Shown here in pieces: positions 15,431-24,439 of a DNA stretch of 64,000 nucleotides. The stretch's first letter is position 1. Each line of letters starts with the position of its first letter. The translations under genes were made by a program, and so were the position numbers. Origin of the DNA: Paenibacillus sp. sptzw28 (GTDB lineage: Bacteria; Bacillota; Bacilli; Paenibacillales; Paenibacillaceae); contig NZ_CP080545.1 of NCBI RefSeq assembly GCF_019550795.1, forward strand, positions 2,189,501-2,253,500, read 5' to 3'. The notes under the pieces were generated by a model. The model did no database searches and was not told the DNA's origin. It saw nothing but the letters and a program-made list of their open reading frames with translations.

Positions 15431-17296
15431 ATGACGACAATCCGATTAACGATGGCCCAGGCATTATTGAAGTTTCTTGATAACCAGTACATTGAGATTG
15501 ACGGCGAGGAGCGCAAGTTCGTCAAAGGCGTAATGGGGATATTCGGCCATGGCAATGTGACCGGTATTGGAGAAGCGCTCGAGAACGATAAAGGGACGCT
15601 TCAGTTCATACAGGGAAAGAATGAGCAGGGCATGGCCCATGCCGCTATGGCGTTCGCAAAACAAAAGAACAGGCTTGAAATATTCGCATGCACTTCTTCA
15701 ATAGGACCCGGTGCTTTAAATATGGTGACGGCTGCGGGAACTGCTACGGTCAACCGAATACCCGTGCTGTTTCTTCCGGGCGACATCTTCGCCTGCAGGC
15801 AGCCGGATCCCGTGCTGCAGCAGGTTGAGAACCCTGCCGACTATACGATCTCCGCGAACGATGCATTCAAGCCGGTAAGCAAATACTGGGACCGTATTTC
15901 GCGGCCGGAGCAGCTGATGACGGCAGCCCTGCAGGCGATGCGGGTATTGACCGATCCGGTGGATACAGGGGCCGTAACCTTGTCCCTCCCGCAGGACGTC
16001 CAATGCGAAGCCTTTGACTACCCGGCTGATTTCTTCGATAAACGGATCCATTATATCGACAGGCGGTCATTATCCGCCGGCGCTCTCCAGAGAGCCGTAG
16101 ATGCTGTGAAAAACAAGAAAAAGCCGATCATGATTGTCGGCGGCGGCGTTCACTACTCGCTTGCGGTGAAGGAAATGATCGCATTCGCGGAAGAATTTCA
16201 AATTCCGGTGGTCGAGACGCAGGCCGGGAAGAGCGCCCTTCCTTGGACGCATCCGCTGAATATGGGCGGCATCGGAACAACCGGGTCGCTCGCGGCCAAC
16301 AAGCTGGCGAGGGAAGCGGATTTGGTCATCTGCGCCGGAACGCGCATGGCGGATTTCCCGACGGCGTCGAAGAGCGCTTTTCAGAATCCGGATGTATCCT
16401 TCATCAACATTAATGTGAGTGCTTTCGATGCGATGAAGATGAATTCGCTTATGCTAGTAGCCGACGCGAAGGAGGCGTTCACCGCACTGCAGCAGGCTCT
16501 GCGCGGTGTTGATTACAAGAGCTCGCACGACATTAACCGGCTCGCGGCATTGAAGGAAGAATGGGACGCCGAGGTCGACCGTCTGTACGCAGTGGAACGG
16601 GAAGACGGGCTTGCACAAACCAAAGTTCTCGGAACAATCAATTCGTTCATCGGCAAGAACGACGTAATCGTATGCGCTGCCGGAAGCTTGCCCGGGGACC
16701 TTCACCGTCTGTGGAGATGCGAGAATCCGAACACCTACCATATGGAATACGGCTTCTCCTGCATGGGCTACGAGGTATCCGGGGCCTTCGGTGCGAAGCT
16801 GGCTGATCCTGGGCGCGAGGTGTATGCCGTAGTCGGAGACGGAAGCTTCCTGATGCTTCATTCCGAGCTGCTGACGAGCATTCAGGAAGGGCGTAAAATC
16901 ACGGTCATTCTGCTCGACAACCACGGGTTTCAATGCATCCACAACCTTCAAAGAGGTCACGGCAGCAGCGGGTTCGGCAATGAATTCCGGTTCCGTTCGG
17001 GCGAGACGAACCGGCTCAGCGGGGACTTTCTGCCACTTGATTTCACCCTGATTGCGAAAGGGCTTGGGGTCAAGGCCTACACGGCAGGCACGATACAAGA
17101 GCTGCAGGCGGCGCTGGCCAATGCCAAGGACGATGCCCGGTCTGTGCTGATTGAGGTGAAGGTGGTGCCCGGAACGAATACGGACGGCTATGAATCGTGG
17201 TGGCGGGTCGGAGTGGCTGAAGTATCGGAGAGCACTAAAGTGACCGAGTCGTATCAAGCGGGATTGAAGAAGATTGAGACTGTCAAAAAATATTGA
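15431..17296 (+). CDS. iolD: 3D-(3,5/4)-trihydroxycyclohexane-1,2-dione hydrolase
   Basis: This 621-aa thiamine-diphosphate enzyme of the acetolactate synthase fold hydrolyses the C-C bond of trihydroxycyclohexanedione to 5-deoxy-glucuronate, the third step of myo-inositol breakdown. The conserved pyrimidine-binding Glu lies in the N-terminal domain (K-N-E-Q-G-M-A-H). The C-terminal ThDP-Mg site contains V-G-D-G-S-F-L-M, followed by a Gln/His-rich segment. CGGGAGGAAATT gives a textbook ribosome binding site. It is the first gene of the operon; iolE starts 22 bases later. Confidence 0.95.
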   Translation: MTTIRLTMAQALLKFLDNQYIEIDGEERKFVKGVMGIFGHGNVTGIGEALENDKGTLQFIQGKNEQGMAHAAMAFAKQKNRLEIFACTSSIGPGALNMVTAAGTATVNRIPVLFLPGDIFACRQPDPVLQQVENPADYTISANDAFKPVSKYWDRISRPEQLMTAALQAMRVLTDPVDTGAVTLSLPQDVQCEAFDYPADFFDKRIHYIDRRSLSAGALQRAVDAVKNKKKPIMIVGGGVHYSLAVKEMIAFAEEFQIPVVETQAGKSALPWTHPLNMGGIGTTGSLAANKLAREADLVICAGTRMADFPTASKSAFQNPDVSFININVSAFDAMKMNSLMLVADAKEAFTALQQALRGVDYKSSHDINRLAALKEEWDAEVDRLYAVEREDGLAQTKVLGTINSFIGKNDVIVCAAGSLPGDLHRLWRCENPNTYHMEYGFSCMGYEVSGAFGAKLADPGREVYAVVGDGSFLMLHSELLTSIQEGRKITVILLDNHGFQCIHNLQRGHGSSGFGNEFRFRSGETNRLSGDFLPLDFTLIAKGLGVKAYTAGTIQELQAALANAKDDARSVLIEVKVVPGTNTDGYESWWRVGVAEVSESTKVTESYQAGLKKIETVKKY

Positions 17297-17318
17297 TGAT
17301 GAGAGAGGAGAGCAGACA

Positions 17319-18242
17319 ATGAACACAGATAACCTGAAGCTGGGCATTTCCTCAATCAACTGGGTGAATGAGGATGTTCTTGAACTCGGTGACCACTATA
17401 CGTTTGAGGATCTGGTATCGGATTTCTCGTCCCTTGGTTTTCGCGCCACGGAGAACTGCCGTAAATTCCCGAAGGACCCGGAGATTCTGCGCGCGGCTCT
17501 TGCAGAGAAAGGCATTCAATTGACCTCTCAGTGGAAAGGAGTGCTGTTCTCCGATCCCAGCCGCCGCGATGCCGAGCTCGAAGCATATAGACAGCATGTG
17601 CAGTTTCTCAAAAAAATGGGCAGCGCACACGTCGTTACCTGTGAGCTGGGAGGATCGATTATCGGCGATCCGCGGCGGGAGCCGCTCGCAGCGGATATAA
17701 TCCCGCCGACGGACGAGGAATGGGACCATATGGTGGAAGGACTCCATCAAGCCGGAGAAATTTGCCGCGAGTACGGAATGAAGCTGATATATCACTATCA
17801 TATCGGAACGATAGTCGAGAAGCCGGAGGAGATCGACCGTCTGATGCAGTCGACCGACCCGGAGCTGGTGCATCTGCTGTATGATACGGGCCACGCATAC
17901 TACGGGGGTGCCGATCCGCTTGCCCTGTTGCAAAAATACCCGGATCGAATCCCTTATGTCCATTTGAAGGATATCAGGCAGGACGTGCTTGACCGCGTGA
18001 GACGCGAAGGCATTCGTTTCCAGGATGCGGTGATCCAGGGCGTATTCACGGTTCCCGGAGACGGCTGCATCGATTTTGGTCCGATATTCAGAGAGCTGCT
18101 GCTTAAACAAGGCTACGACGGATGGATGATTATCGAAGCCGAGCAGGATCCTTCCGTTGCTAACCCTTACGAATATGCCAAACTATCCAAACAGTACATC
18201 AATGGCCTTCTTTCGAATCTTAAAACGGATATAACGGGGTGA
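17319..18242 (+). CDS. iolE: Myo-inosose-2 dehydratase
   Basis: This 307-aa xylose isomerase-like TIM barrel (AP endonuclease 2 family) dehydrates 2-keto-myo-inositol to the trihydroxycyclohexanedione used by IolD. It begins L-G-I-S-S-I-N-W-V-N-E-D, a strong IolE signature. Metal-site segments include Y-H-Y-H-I-G-T, D-T-G-H-A-Y-Y and H-L-K-D-I-R. The frame is open from 17274, but GAGAGGAG lies eight bases before ATG 17319. It is placed between iolD and iolB. Confidence 0.94.
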   Translation: MNTDNLKLGISSINWVNEDVLELGDHYTFEDLVSDFSSLGFRATENCRKFPKDPEILRAALAEKGIQLTSQWKGVLFSDPSRRDAELEAYRQHVQFLKKMGSAHVVTCELGGSIIGDPRREPLAADIIPPTDEEWDHMVEGLHQAGEICREYGMKLIYHYHIGTIVEKPEEIDRLMQSTDPELVHLLYDTGHAYYGGADPLALLQKYPDRIPYVHLKDIRQDVLDRVRREGIRFQDAVIQGVFTVPGDGCIDFGPIFRELLLKQGYDGWMIIEAEQDPSVANPYEYAKLSKQYINGLLSNLKTDITG

Positions 18243-18246
18243 GTTT

Positions 18247-19062
18247 ATGGCGAAATTGATTGTACCAAGCGGCAAGCAGGCGGATGAGCGGGGCAATGTC
18301 CTCACAATTACGCCGGAATCGGCCGGCTGGACCTATGTCGGATTTGAAGTGTACACGTTGAAAGCCGGTCAGAGCCTGAGGAAAGAAACCGGCGATCTGG
18401 AAATATGTCTAGTGCTGGTAACGGGGAAAGCGGATGTCCGCACCTCGGAGCTGGAGCTGGATAATATCGGACGCCGGATGTCGGTCTTCGAGAGGATTCC
18501 ACCCTACAGCGTATATGTTCCGTCTGATGATTTCTACGAGGTAACGGCGGTAACCGAGCTGGAGCTGGCAGTATGCAGCGCACCGGGCAAAGGCGGTAAC
18601 CCGGCCAGACTGATCGCTCCGGAGCAGGTCGGCATTGAAAAGCGCGGATACGGCAATATCGAACGCCGGATTCATAATATTTTGCCGGAGTCAGAGCCTG
18701 CGGACAGTCTTCTCGTAGTGGAGGTGTTTACTCCTAACGGCCATTGGTCGAGCTACCCTCCTCACAAGCATGACCAGGATAACCTGCCTCATGAATCGTA
18801 CTTAGAGGAAACCTATTATCATAAAGTTAGCCCCGATACCGGCTTTGCTGTGCAGCGTGTTTATACCGATGACGGATCGCTGGATGAAACCATGGTCATC
18901 AAGAATGGAGACGCGGTTCTTGTCCCTAAGGGCTATCATCCGGTATCGGCTCCTCCGGGGTATGACGGCTACTATTTGAATGTTATGGCCGGACCGGTAC
19001 GGACCTGGAAGTTTCATAACGATCCCGCGCATGAATGGTTAATGACGCAAAGCAAGCAATAA
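18247..19062 (+). CDS. iolB: 5-deoxy-glucuronate isomerase
   Basis: This 271-aa bicupin protein of the KduI/IolB family converts 5-deoxy-glucuronate to 5-dehydro-2-deoxygluconate. Signature segments are S-S-Y-P-P-H-K-H-D near residue 168, E-E-T-Y-Y-H near residue 187, and V-P-K-G-Y-H-P-V, which supply the cupin His/Glu ligands. It starts four bases after iolE with GGGGTGAG as ribosome binding site, implying coupling. Confidence 0.95.
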   Translation: MAKLIVPSGKQADERGNVLTITPESAGWTYVGFEVYTLKAGQSLRKETGDLEICLVLVTGKADVRTSELELDNIGRRMSVFERIPPYSVYVPSDDFYEVTAVTELELAVCSAPGKGGNPARLIAPEQVGIEKRGYGNIERRIHNILPESEPADSLLVVEVFTPNGHWSSYPPHKHDQDNLPHESYLEETYYHKVSPDTGFAVQRVYTDDGSLDETMVIKNGDAVLVPKGYHPVSAPPGYDGYYLNVMAGPVRTWKFHNDPAHEWLMTQSKQ

Positions 19063-19088
19063 ATATCCGTACGGGGAGGCTGGGTAAC

Positions 19089-20102
19089 ATGAGCGAAATC
19101 GAATTTCCGCAGGGCCGCAGGCTGGACTTTATCGGTCTGGGCAGAGCCTGCATCGATCTCAACGCCAATGAGATCAACCGTCCGATGGAAGAGACGCGGA
19201 CGTTTACGAAATATGTGGGCGGATCGCCGGCTAATATAACGATCGCAATGGCGAGGCTGGGCATGAAGACCGGGTTTATCGGGCGGGTGGCCGACGATCA
19301 ATTCGGACGCTTCATCACGAGTTATTTCAACAATGAGAATATCGACACGGGCAATTTGATTACGGACCGCCCGGGAAGCGTGACCGGGCTTGCTTTTACC
19401 GAGATCAAATCCCCTACCGACTGCAGCATATTGATGTATCGGGACAATACGGCCGATCTAAATCTCGAAACCGGAGATATCGATGAGGAATACATCAAGA
19501 ATGCCAAAGCGCTGCTGATTTCCGGCACGGCATTGGCGAAGAGCCCGTCAAGGGAAGCGGTTTTCCTGGCGCTTCAGCATGCGCGCAAGCATGGCGTCGT
19601 CGTCTTCTTCGATATCGACTACCGGGGCTATACCTGGCAATCGAAAGAGGAGACAGCGGTCTATTGCAATCTGGTAGCCGAGAAATGCGATGTCATTATC
19701 GGTGGCCGGGAAGAGTTCGATATTATGGAGACGATCACGGGTCCTGCGGAGAAGAATGACCGGGCCACGGCGCGGAGATGGTTTGATCACTTTGCAAAGA
19801 TGGTTGTCGTTAAGCATGGCGGCGAAGGATCCACCGTATTTATGAAAGACGGCAAAGAATCCGCAGCAGGAATTTTCCCGGCCGAGAATGTCATCAAGAC
19901 CTTCGGCGCAGGCGATTCCTTCGCAGGCGCTTTCATTTACGGCTTAATGCAGGGCTGGCCGGTGGAGCGATGCCAAGAGTTCGGCAGCGCAGCGGCTTCG
20001 ATCGTCGTATCCAGCCACAACTGCTCGGATGCAATGCCTACCGCTCCGCAGATTACCGAATTTATAGAACAGGCAAAGCAGAAACAGAATACCGGGTTAT
20101 AA
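19089..20102 (+). CDS. iolC: 5-dehydro-2-deoxygluconokinase
   Basis: This 337-aa PfkB-family sugar kinase phosphorylates the IolB product. The N terminus has G-L-G-R-A-C-I-D-L-N-A and the glycine-rich G-G-S-P-A-N-I-T. The C-terminal anion-hole motif G-A-G-D-S-F-A-G-A-F holds the catalytic Asp. The frame reaches back to 19035, but a GGGAGGC ribosome binding site supports ATG 19089. Confidence 0.95.
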   Translation: MSEIEFPQGRRLDFIGLGRACIDLNANEINRPMEETRTFTKYVGGSPANITIAMARLGMKTGFIGRVADDQFGRFITSYFNNENIDTGNLITDRPGSVTGLAFTEIKSPTDCSILMYRDNTADLNLETGDIDEEYIKNAKALLISGTALAKSPSREAVFLALQHARKHGVVVFFDIDYRGYTWQSKEETAVYCNLVAEKCDVIIGGREEFDIMETITGPAEKNDRATARRWFDHFAKMVVVKHGGEGSTVFMKDGKESAAGIFPAENVIKTFGAGDSFAGAFIYGLMQGWPVERCQEFGSAAASIVVSSHNCSDAMPTAPQITEFIEQAKQKQNTGL

Positions 20103-20132
20103 AGTCACCACACCTTGAAAGGATGAACAACC

Positions 20133-21587
20133 ATGTCACAGAATTTAAGACAAATCCAGAACTATATCGGCGGACAATGGGTCGATGCGGCATCGGAGCG
20201 GACGGATATCGTAGTGAACCCCGCGACTGGAGAGGAGCTGGCGGCCGTACCCCTTTCCACCCGGGAAGACGTGGAACGCGCAGTATCGACGGCCAAAACC
20301 GCATTCAAGGAATGGAGCAGAGTGCCGGTTCCGCGGAGGGCCCGGATTATGTTCAAATACCAGCAGCTGCTCGTTGAGAACTGGGATGAGCTCGCGCGTC
20401 TGGTCACGCTGGAGAACGGTAAAAACTATGCCGAAGCCCACGGCGAAGTGCTGCGCGGCATCGAATGCGTTGAATTCGCCGCCGGTGCGCCGACATTGAT
20501 GATGGGAAGCGTACTTCCCGACATTGCGACCGGTCTTGAATCGAATATGTACCGTTATCCGATCGGCGTTGTAGGCGGAATTACACCTTTCAACTTTCCG
20601 ATGATGGTGCCGTGCTGGATGTTCCCGCTGGCGATCGCATGCGGCAATACGTTCGTGCTTAAGCCTTCCGAGCGTACGCCTATTCTTGCCTGCCGCCTTG
20701 CTGAGCTGCTCCAGGAAGCGGGGCTGCCGGACGGTGTGTTCAACATCGTACATGGCGCGCACGATGTGGTGAACGGTCTGCTGGAACACCGGGATATCAG
20801 CGCGATCTCATTCGTAGGCTCGCAGCCGGTGGCGGAATATGTGTACAAAACGGCCGCAGCGCATGGGAAAAGAGTGCAGGCACTAGGCGGAGCGAAGAAC
20901 CACTCCATCGTGCTTCCGGACGCGGACATGAGCCTGGCAGTCAAGGAAATCGTCAACGCCGCTTTCGGTTCGGCGGGAGAACGGTGCATGGCTTGTTCCG
21001 TAGTGGTGGCCGTCGGAGAGACCGGTGACGAGTTGGTTGAGAAATTAGTGGAGACGGCCAAGCAGCTGACGATCGGGAACGGCATGGACAAGGAAAACTT
21101 CCTGGGCCCGGTTATACGCGACTCGCATAAAACGCGCACGATCGGCTACATCGGCAAGGGAGAAGCCGAGGGTGCGGTGCTTGCTTTGGACGGGCGGAAG
21201 TGCGAGTCGGCACCCGCTGACGGTTACTTTATCGGCCCGACGATATTCGATCATGCGAAGCCTGGGATGGAGATCTGGAACGATGAAATCTTTGCTCCCG
21301 TTCTGCAGGTTGTTCGTGCCGGCAGTCTTCAGGAAGCGATTGAGATTACCAATCAGTCGGAATTCGCAAACGGGGCTTGTTTATACACAAACAGCGCGAA
21401 AGCCGTCCGTGAGTTCAGGGACAACATCGATGCTGGAATGCTAGGCATCAATGTCGGCGTACCTGCGCCGATGGCCTTCTTTCCCTTCTCCGGCTACAAG
21501 AAGTCCTTCTACGGCGACCTGCATGCGAACGGCAAAGACGGCGTAGAGTTCTATACCCGCAAAAAAATGGTAGTGGCACGGTACTAA
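20133..21587 (+). CDS. iolA: Methylmalonate-semialdehyde / malonate-semialdehyde dehydrogenase
   Basis: This 484-aa CoA-acylating aldehyde dehydrogenase of the MmsA/IolA type converts malonic semialdehyde to acetyl-CoA and CO2. It has the N-terminal I-G-G-Q-W-V-D, the central [13 protein letters not shown] and the catalytic Cys in [16 protein letters not shown] lies before the ATG. The gene is also called mmsA in other genomes. Confidence 0.94.
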   Translation: MSQNLRQIQNYIGGQWVDAASERTDIVVNPATGEELAAVPLSTREDVERAVSTAKTAFKEWSRVPVPRRARIMFKYQQLLVENWDELARLVTLENGKNYAEAHGEVLRGIECVEFAAGAPTLMMGSVLPDIATGLESNMYRYPIGVVGGITPFNFPMMVPCWMFPLAIACGNTFVLKPSERTPILACRLAELLQEAGLPDGVFNIVHGAHDVVNGLLEHRDISAISFVGSQPVAEYVYKTAAAHGKRVQALGGAKNHSIVLPDADMSLAVKEIVNAAFGSAGERCMACSVVVAVGETGDELVEKLVETAKQLTIGNGMDKENFLGPVIRDSHKTRTIGYIGKGEAEGAVLALDGRKCESAPADGYFIGPTIFDHAKPGMEIWNDEIFAPVLQVVRAGSLQEAIEITNQSEFANGACLYTNSAKAVREFRDNIDAGMLGINVGVPAPMAFFPFSGYKKSFYGDLHANGKDGVEFYTRKKMVVARY

Positions 21588-21615
21588 TTCGCAAATGATG
21601 AAAGGACTAACACCT

Positions 21616-22644
21616 ATGCGGAAAATAACATTGGGCATTATTGGAGCCGGACGAATCGGCAAGCTTCATGTCGAGAATCTGAAAGGCCTTCCTCAAGTGA
21701 AAATTAAATCGATATCCGATATCCTTGCCGATTCCATTCGGGATTGGGCGGCCGATAACGGTATACAGAACGTGACGAACAACTACAAAGACATCGTAAA
21801 CGATCCCGAAATCGACGCTATCTTCATCTGCTCACCGACTGACACTCACATCGAGATTATTGAAGAGGCGGTAAAGGCAGGGAAACATATTTTCTGCGAG
21901 AAACCGATCAGCTTTAATCTTGGCGGAACGATTCAGGTATTGGAGTGGGTACGCAGCTCCGGCGTCAAATTCCAGACCGGCTTCAACAGACGGTTCGATC
22001 ACAATATGAGCCGCGTGAAGGAGCTGATCAGGGAAGGCAAAGCGGGTGAGCCGCATATGCTGAAGGTTACATCGAGGGATCCCGCGCCGCCGCATAAGGA
22101 ATATATTAAAAATTCAGGCGGGCTCTTCGTTGACATGGCGATCCATGATTTTGACATCGCAAGATTTCTGATGGACAGCGATGTTGAGGAAGTTTATGTA
22201 CAGGGTGCGGTCCTGGTCGATCCTGTATTCGCCGAATTCCAGGATATCGATACGGCCATTATCACATTAAAGTTTGAAAATGGAGCTCTAGGCGTTATCC
22301 ATAACAGCAGGCAGGCCCACTACTATGATCAGCGTGTCGAGTTCTTCGGCTCGGCAGGCTCAATCACGATCCAAAATGACAATCCGAATACCGCAGAGGT
22401 GTATACGCAGAACGGCGCATACAGGGACAATCCGCTTCATTTCTTCCTCGAACGGTACAAGGAAGCCTATGTGAAGGAAGTGCTTTCCTTTATCGATGCG
22501 GTCGTCAATGATACGCCGGTGCCTGTTGACGCCAATGACGGTTACCAGGCCGAGCTGATCGCGAGCGCTGCTGCCATTTCATTGCGGGAAAGACGTCCCG
22601 TGCGCATTGAAGAAGTCGTGAGCGGACTGAGGCAGAAGGTATAA
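21616..22644 (+). CDS. iolG: Inositol 2-dehydrogenase
   Basis: This 342-aa Gfo/Idh/MocA oxidoreductase oxidises myo-inositol to 2-keto-myo-inositol with NAD. The Rossmann motif G-I-I-G-A-G-R-I-G is at the N terminus. E-K-P-I-S follows, with the catalytic Lys, as does the F-V-D-M-A-I-H-D-F-D segment. Two upstream in-frame starts (from 21595) lack a ribosome binding site, while AAAGGA is nine bases before ATG 21616. It ends the operon, and a strong terminator follows. No transporter, aldolase or IolR gene is beside it. Confidence 0.93.
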   Translation: MRKITLGIIGAGRIGKLHVENLKGLPQVKIKSISDILADSIRDWAADNGIQNVTNNYKDIVNDPEIDAIFICSPTDTHIEIIEEAVKAGKHIFCEKPISFNLGGTIQVLEWVRSSGVKFQTGFNRRFDHNMSRVKELIREGKAGEPHMLKVTSRDPAPPHKEYIKNSGGLFVDMAIHDFDIARFLMDSDVEEVYVQGAVLVDPVFAEFQDIDTAIITLKFENGALGVIHNSRQAHYYDQRVEFFGSAGSITIQNDNPNTAEVYTQNGAYRDNPLHFFLERYKEAYVKEVLSFIDAVVNDTPVPVDANDGYQAELIASAAAISLRERRPVRIEEVVSGLRQKV

Positions 22645-22718
22645 CTCACCGGTATCATACTTAACAGGATAAGTGTCCCGCATAGATATTGCTGGAATCG
22701 GACTCCAATATAATAAGG

Positions 22719-22763
22719 AATCGCCCTTTCTTGGCCGCTTGGCCAAGTGGAGGGCGATTTTTG
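22719..22763 (+). terminator. Rho-independent terminator of the iol operon
   Basis: AATCGCCCT pairs with AGGGCGATT around a smaller internal stem (TTGGCC/GGCCAA) and is followed by TTTTTG. It lies 75 bases after iolG. The outer stem closely resembles the terminator at 27032-27077. From 22764 to 22949 I see only A+T-rich promoter-like sequence. Confidence 0.88.
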
Positions 22764-22949
22764 TTATGTTCCGAATAATGAGGTTACCAAGCCTTTCGAT
22801 TTTCAGGCTCCCTCTACATTCATATAATTTTCAGCCAACCTTCAACAAACGTTCAGCCGGGCTTCATTAACATTTAAGACTCGTTAGGGATAATGAGGAC
22901 AAGCTTCAAATAGAAGCCGTAAGTATTCCAATAAAAAGGAGGTGCACAA

Positions 22950-23510
22950 ATGAACGAATTGAAGAAAAAAGGATGGCTGTTTAAAGGCATCTTGATTCTT
23001 GCGGCCGTCGTCGTGCTGGCACTGGTGGTGAAATGGATCGGAATGCTCCTTCCGGGCCAACATGGATATGGATTCGACAGATCGCCGAGAATGTCCCCCG
23101 GCATTGCCGGGCCGTTCGGAAACGGTATGAGGCACGGTGCTCCAGGAGCCGGAGGCATGTTCGAACGCGGAATGTTCAAAGGACACGGAGGCTGGTTCCA
23201 CGGCTTCGGAATCTGGCTCCTGCTGGTCAAGATTGGAGTAATTATGGCCGGCTTGCTGCTGTGGAGAAAGGCTCGAGACGGAGGCTTTGGAAAATGGGCA
23301 GGCGCTGCTCTCGTCCTGGGCGGCATCTGGTCGCTGCTTCCGGCTTTGCTGGCACTGCCGATTATCGTTCTGATCGCTTATCTGGCGTACAAAACGAGGA
23401 AGAAAGAAGAACGCCGCTATTCGGATATACCAATCCAGCAACCGACCGTTATTTCGAATTCCGATGTATTAGACCAATGGGAGCGAGACACCCTTAAGGA
23501 GGAAAAATAG
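22950..23510 (+). CDS. Membrane protein paired with PspA, unknown function
   Basis: This 186-aa protein has TM1 at about residues 12-33, a Gly/His/Met-rich extracellular loop (about 38-85, with G-H-G-G-W-F-H-G-F-G), TM2 at about 88-105, TM3 at about 115-138 and a charged cytoplasmic tail. AAAAGGAGG precedes the ATG. It ends one base before the PspA gene starts, so the pair is co-transcribed. The layout recalls LiaI-LiaH or PspA with membrane anchors, but the loop is unlike LiaI. A role as membrane anchor for PspA is inference. Confidence 0.75.
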   Translation: MNELKKKGWLFKGILILAAVVVLALVVKWIGMLLPGQHGYGFDRSPRMSPGIAGPFGNGMRHGAPGAGGMFERGMFKGHGGWFHGFGIWLLLVKIGVIMAGLLLWRKARDGGFGKWAGAALVLGGIWSLLPALLALPIIVLIAYLAYKTRKKEERRYSDIPIQQPTVISNSDVLDQWERDTLKEEK

Positions 23511-24179
23511 ATGGCCGTATTCAAGAGAATCAAGAACATATTGTCCGCGGATATTCACGATCTGCTTGACCGGGCGGAGGATCCTTCCAGCATGCTCAAG
23601 CTGTATGCGAGGGAACTGGAAGAACAAATGGGGAAAATACAGACCGCGCTGGGGAACCAGCTTTTTGCACAGCGGAAGCTCCAGGCGCTGATCGCCGAAA
23701 CGGAGCCGGTCGTTTCCAGACGAGCCCGGCAAGCAGAGCTTGCAGTGCAGCGGGGAGAAGATAATATCGCCGAATTGGCGCTGCAGGAGCGGATATTGCA
23801 GGAGAAGAAGCTGGAAGCTTACCGTCTTGAGCTGGGGGCCGCCGAGACCCAGATAACAGTGCTGACGGAACAGTTTCGGCGACTGAAGGATACACATAGT
23901 CAGCTTCAATTTAAGCATTTCGTGTATGTTTCGCGATCGAGCGCCGCTCAAACCATTCGGGAAACAAATGATACTATTGGTCAATATGACACCGACCGTG
24001 TCTTGAAGGAATATTCGAAGCTTGAACAGAAGCTGTGGCGGGCTGAAGCCGAAGCGGAAGCCAGCCAAAAGGCGTACCAGATCCTGCACGGCGCCGTCCC
24101 GAAGCAAAACGATGAACTACAGAGTCAAGTACAGGAGGAATTGCGGCGCATGAAAGAAATGAAAGCCGCAACCTCATAA
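23511..24179 (+). CDS. pspA: PspA/IM30 family envelope-stress protein
   Basis: This 222-aa long coiled-coil protein has the PspA start F-K-R-I-K-N-I-L-S-A-D-I-H-D-L-L-D-R-A-E-D-P. It is almost wholly helical and charged, and the Q-Q-L-like repeats continue to the C terminus. Members (PspA, LiaH, Vipp1) assemble on the inner face of the membrane and stabilise it under stress. GGAGG lies directly ahead of the ATG, inside the last codons of the upstream gene. A terminator follows. Confidence 0.9.
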   Translation: MAVFKRIKNILSADIHDLLDRAEDPSSMLKLYARELEEQMGKIQTALGNQLFAQRKLQALIAETEPVVSRRARQAELAVQRGEDNIAELALQERILQEKKLEAYRLELGAAETQITVLTEQFRRLKDTHSQLQFKHFVYVSRSSAAQTIRETNDTIGQYDTDRVLKEYSKLEQKLWRAEAEAEASQKAYQILHGAVPKQNDELQSQVQEELRRMKEMKAATS

Positions 24180-24187
24180 TGGAGTGA

Positions 24188-24231
24188 AGCCATCAAATCC
24201 GCGATCGTATGCGGGGCTGGTGGCTTTTTTT
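24188..24231 (+). terminator. Rho-independent terminator after pspA
   Basis: AGCCATCA / TGGTGGCT with an inner ATCCGC/GCGGGG stem, then seven T. It starts nine bases after the pspA stop. Confidence 0.88.
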
Positions 24232-24323
24232 ATGGGAATTTAATATTAAATGTTGTGATTGAGGTTTTTCAATATTCATAGTATTATTAATTTGTTGGTA
24301 ATAACATTAACAAAAACATTATT

Positions 24324-24337
24324 TGTAAGCGCTTTAT
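24324..24337 (+). promoter_or_regulatory. Probable CcpA (cre) site upstream of the arabinanase gene
   Basis: TGTAAGCGCTTTAT matches the cre core TGNAANCGNW and deviates only at its 3' end. It lies about 100 bases before the GH43 start in an A+T-rich promoter region (24232-24439) that holds no gene. Catabolite repression of the secreted hydrolase is the natural reading. Confidence 0.6.
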
Positions 24338-24439
24338 AAACTAAAGCCGAATTGGGTGACAAGGAGGTATTATTGTTTTTTTTGAAGGCAGGAAATGAAT
24401 GTATTCCATTAAAAGCTGGCAATGAGAGGAGAACAATGA

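Noticed and set aside
16454..17359. 301-codon minus-strand open frame
   Set aside because: Antisense of iolD; the plus strand carries unambiguous family motifs.
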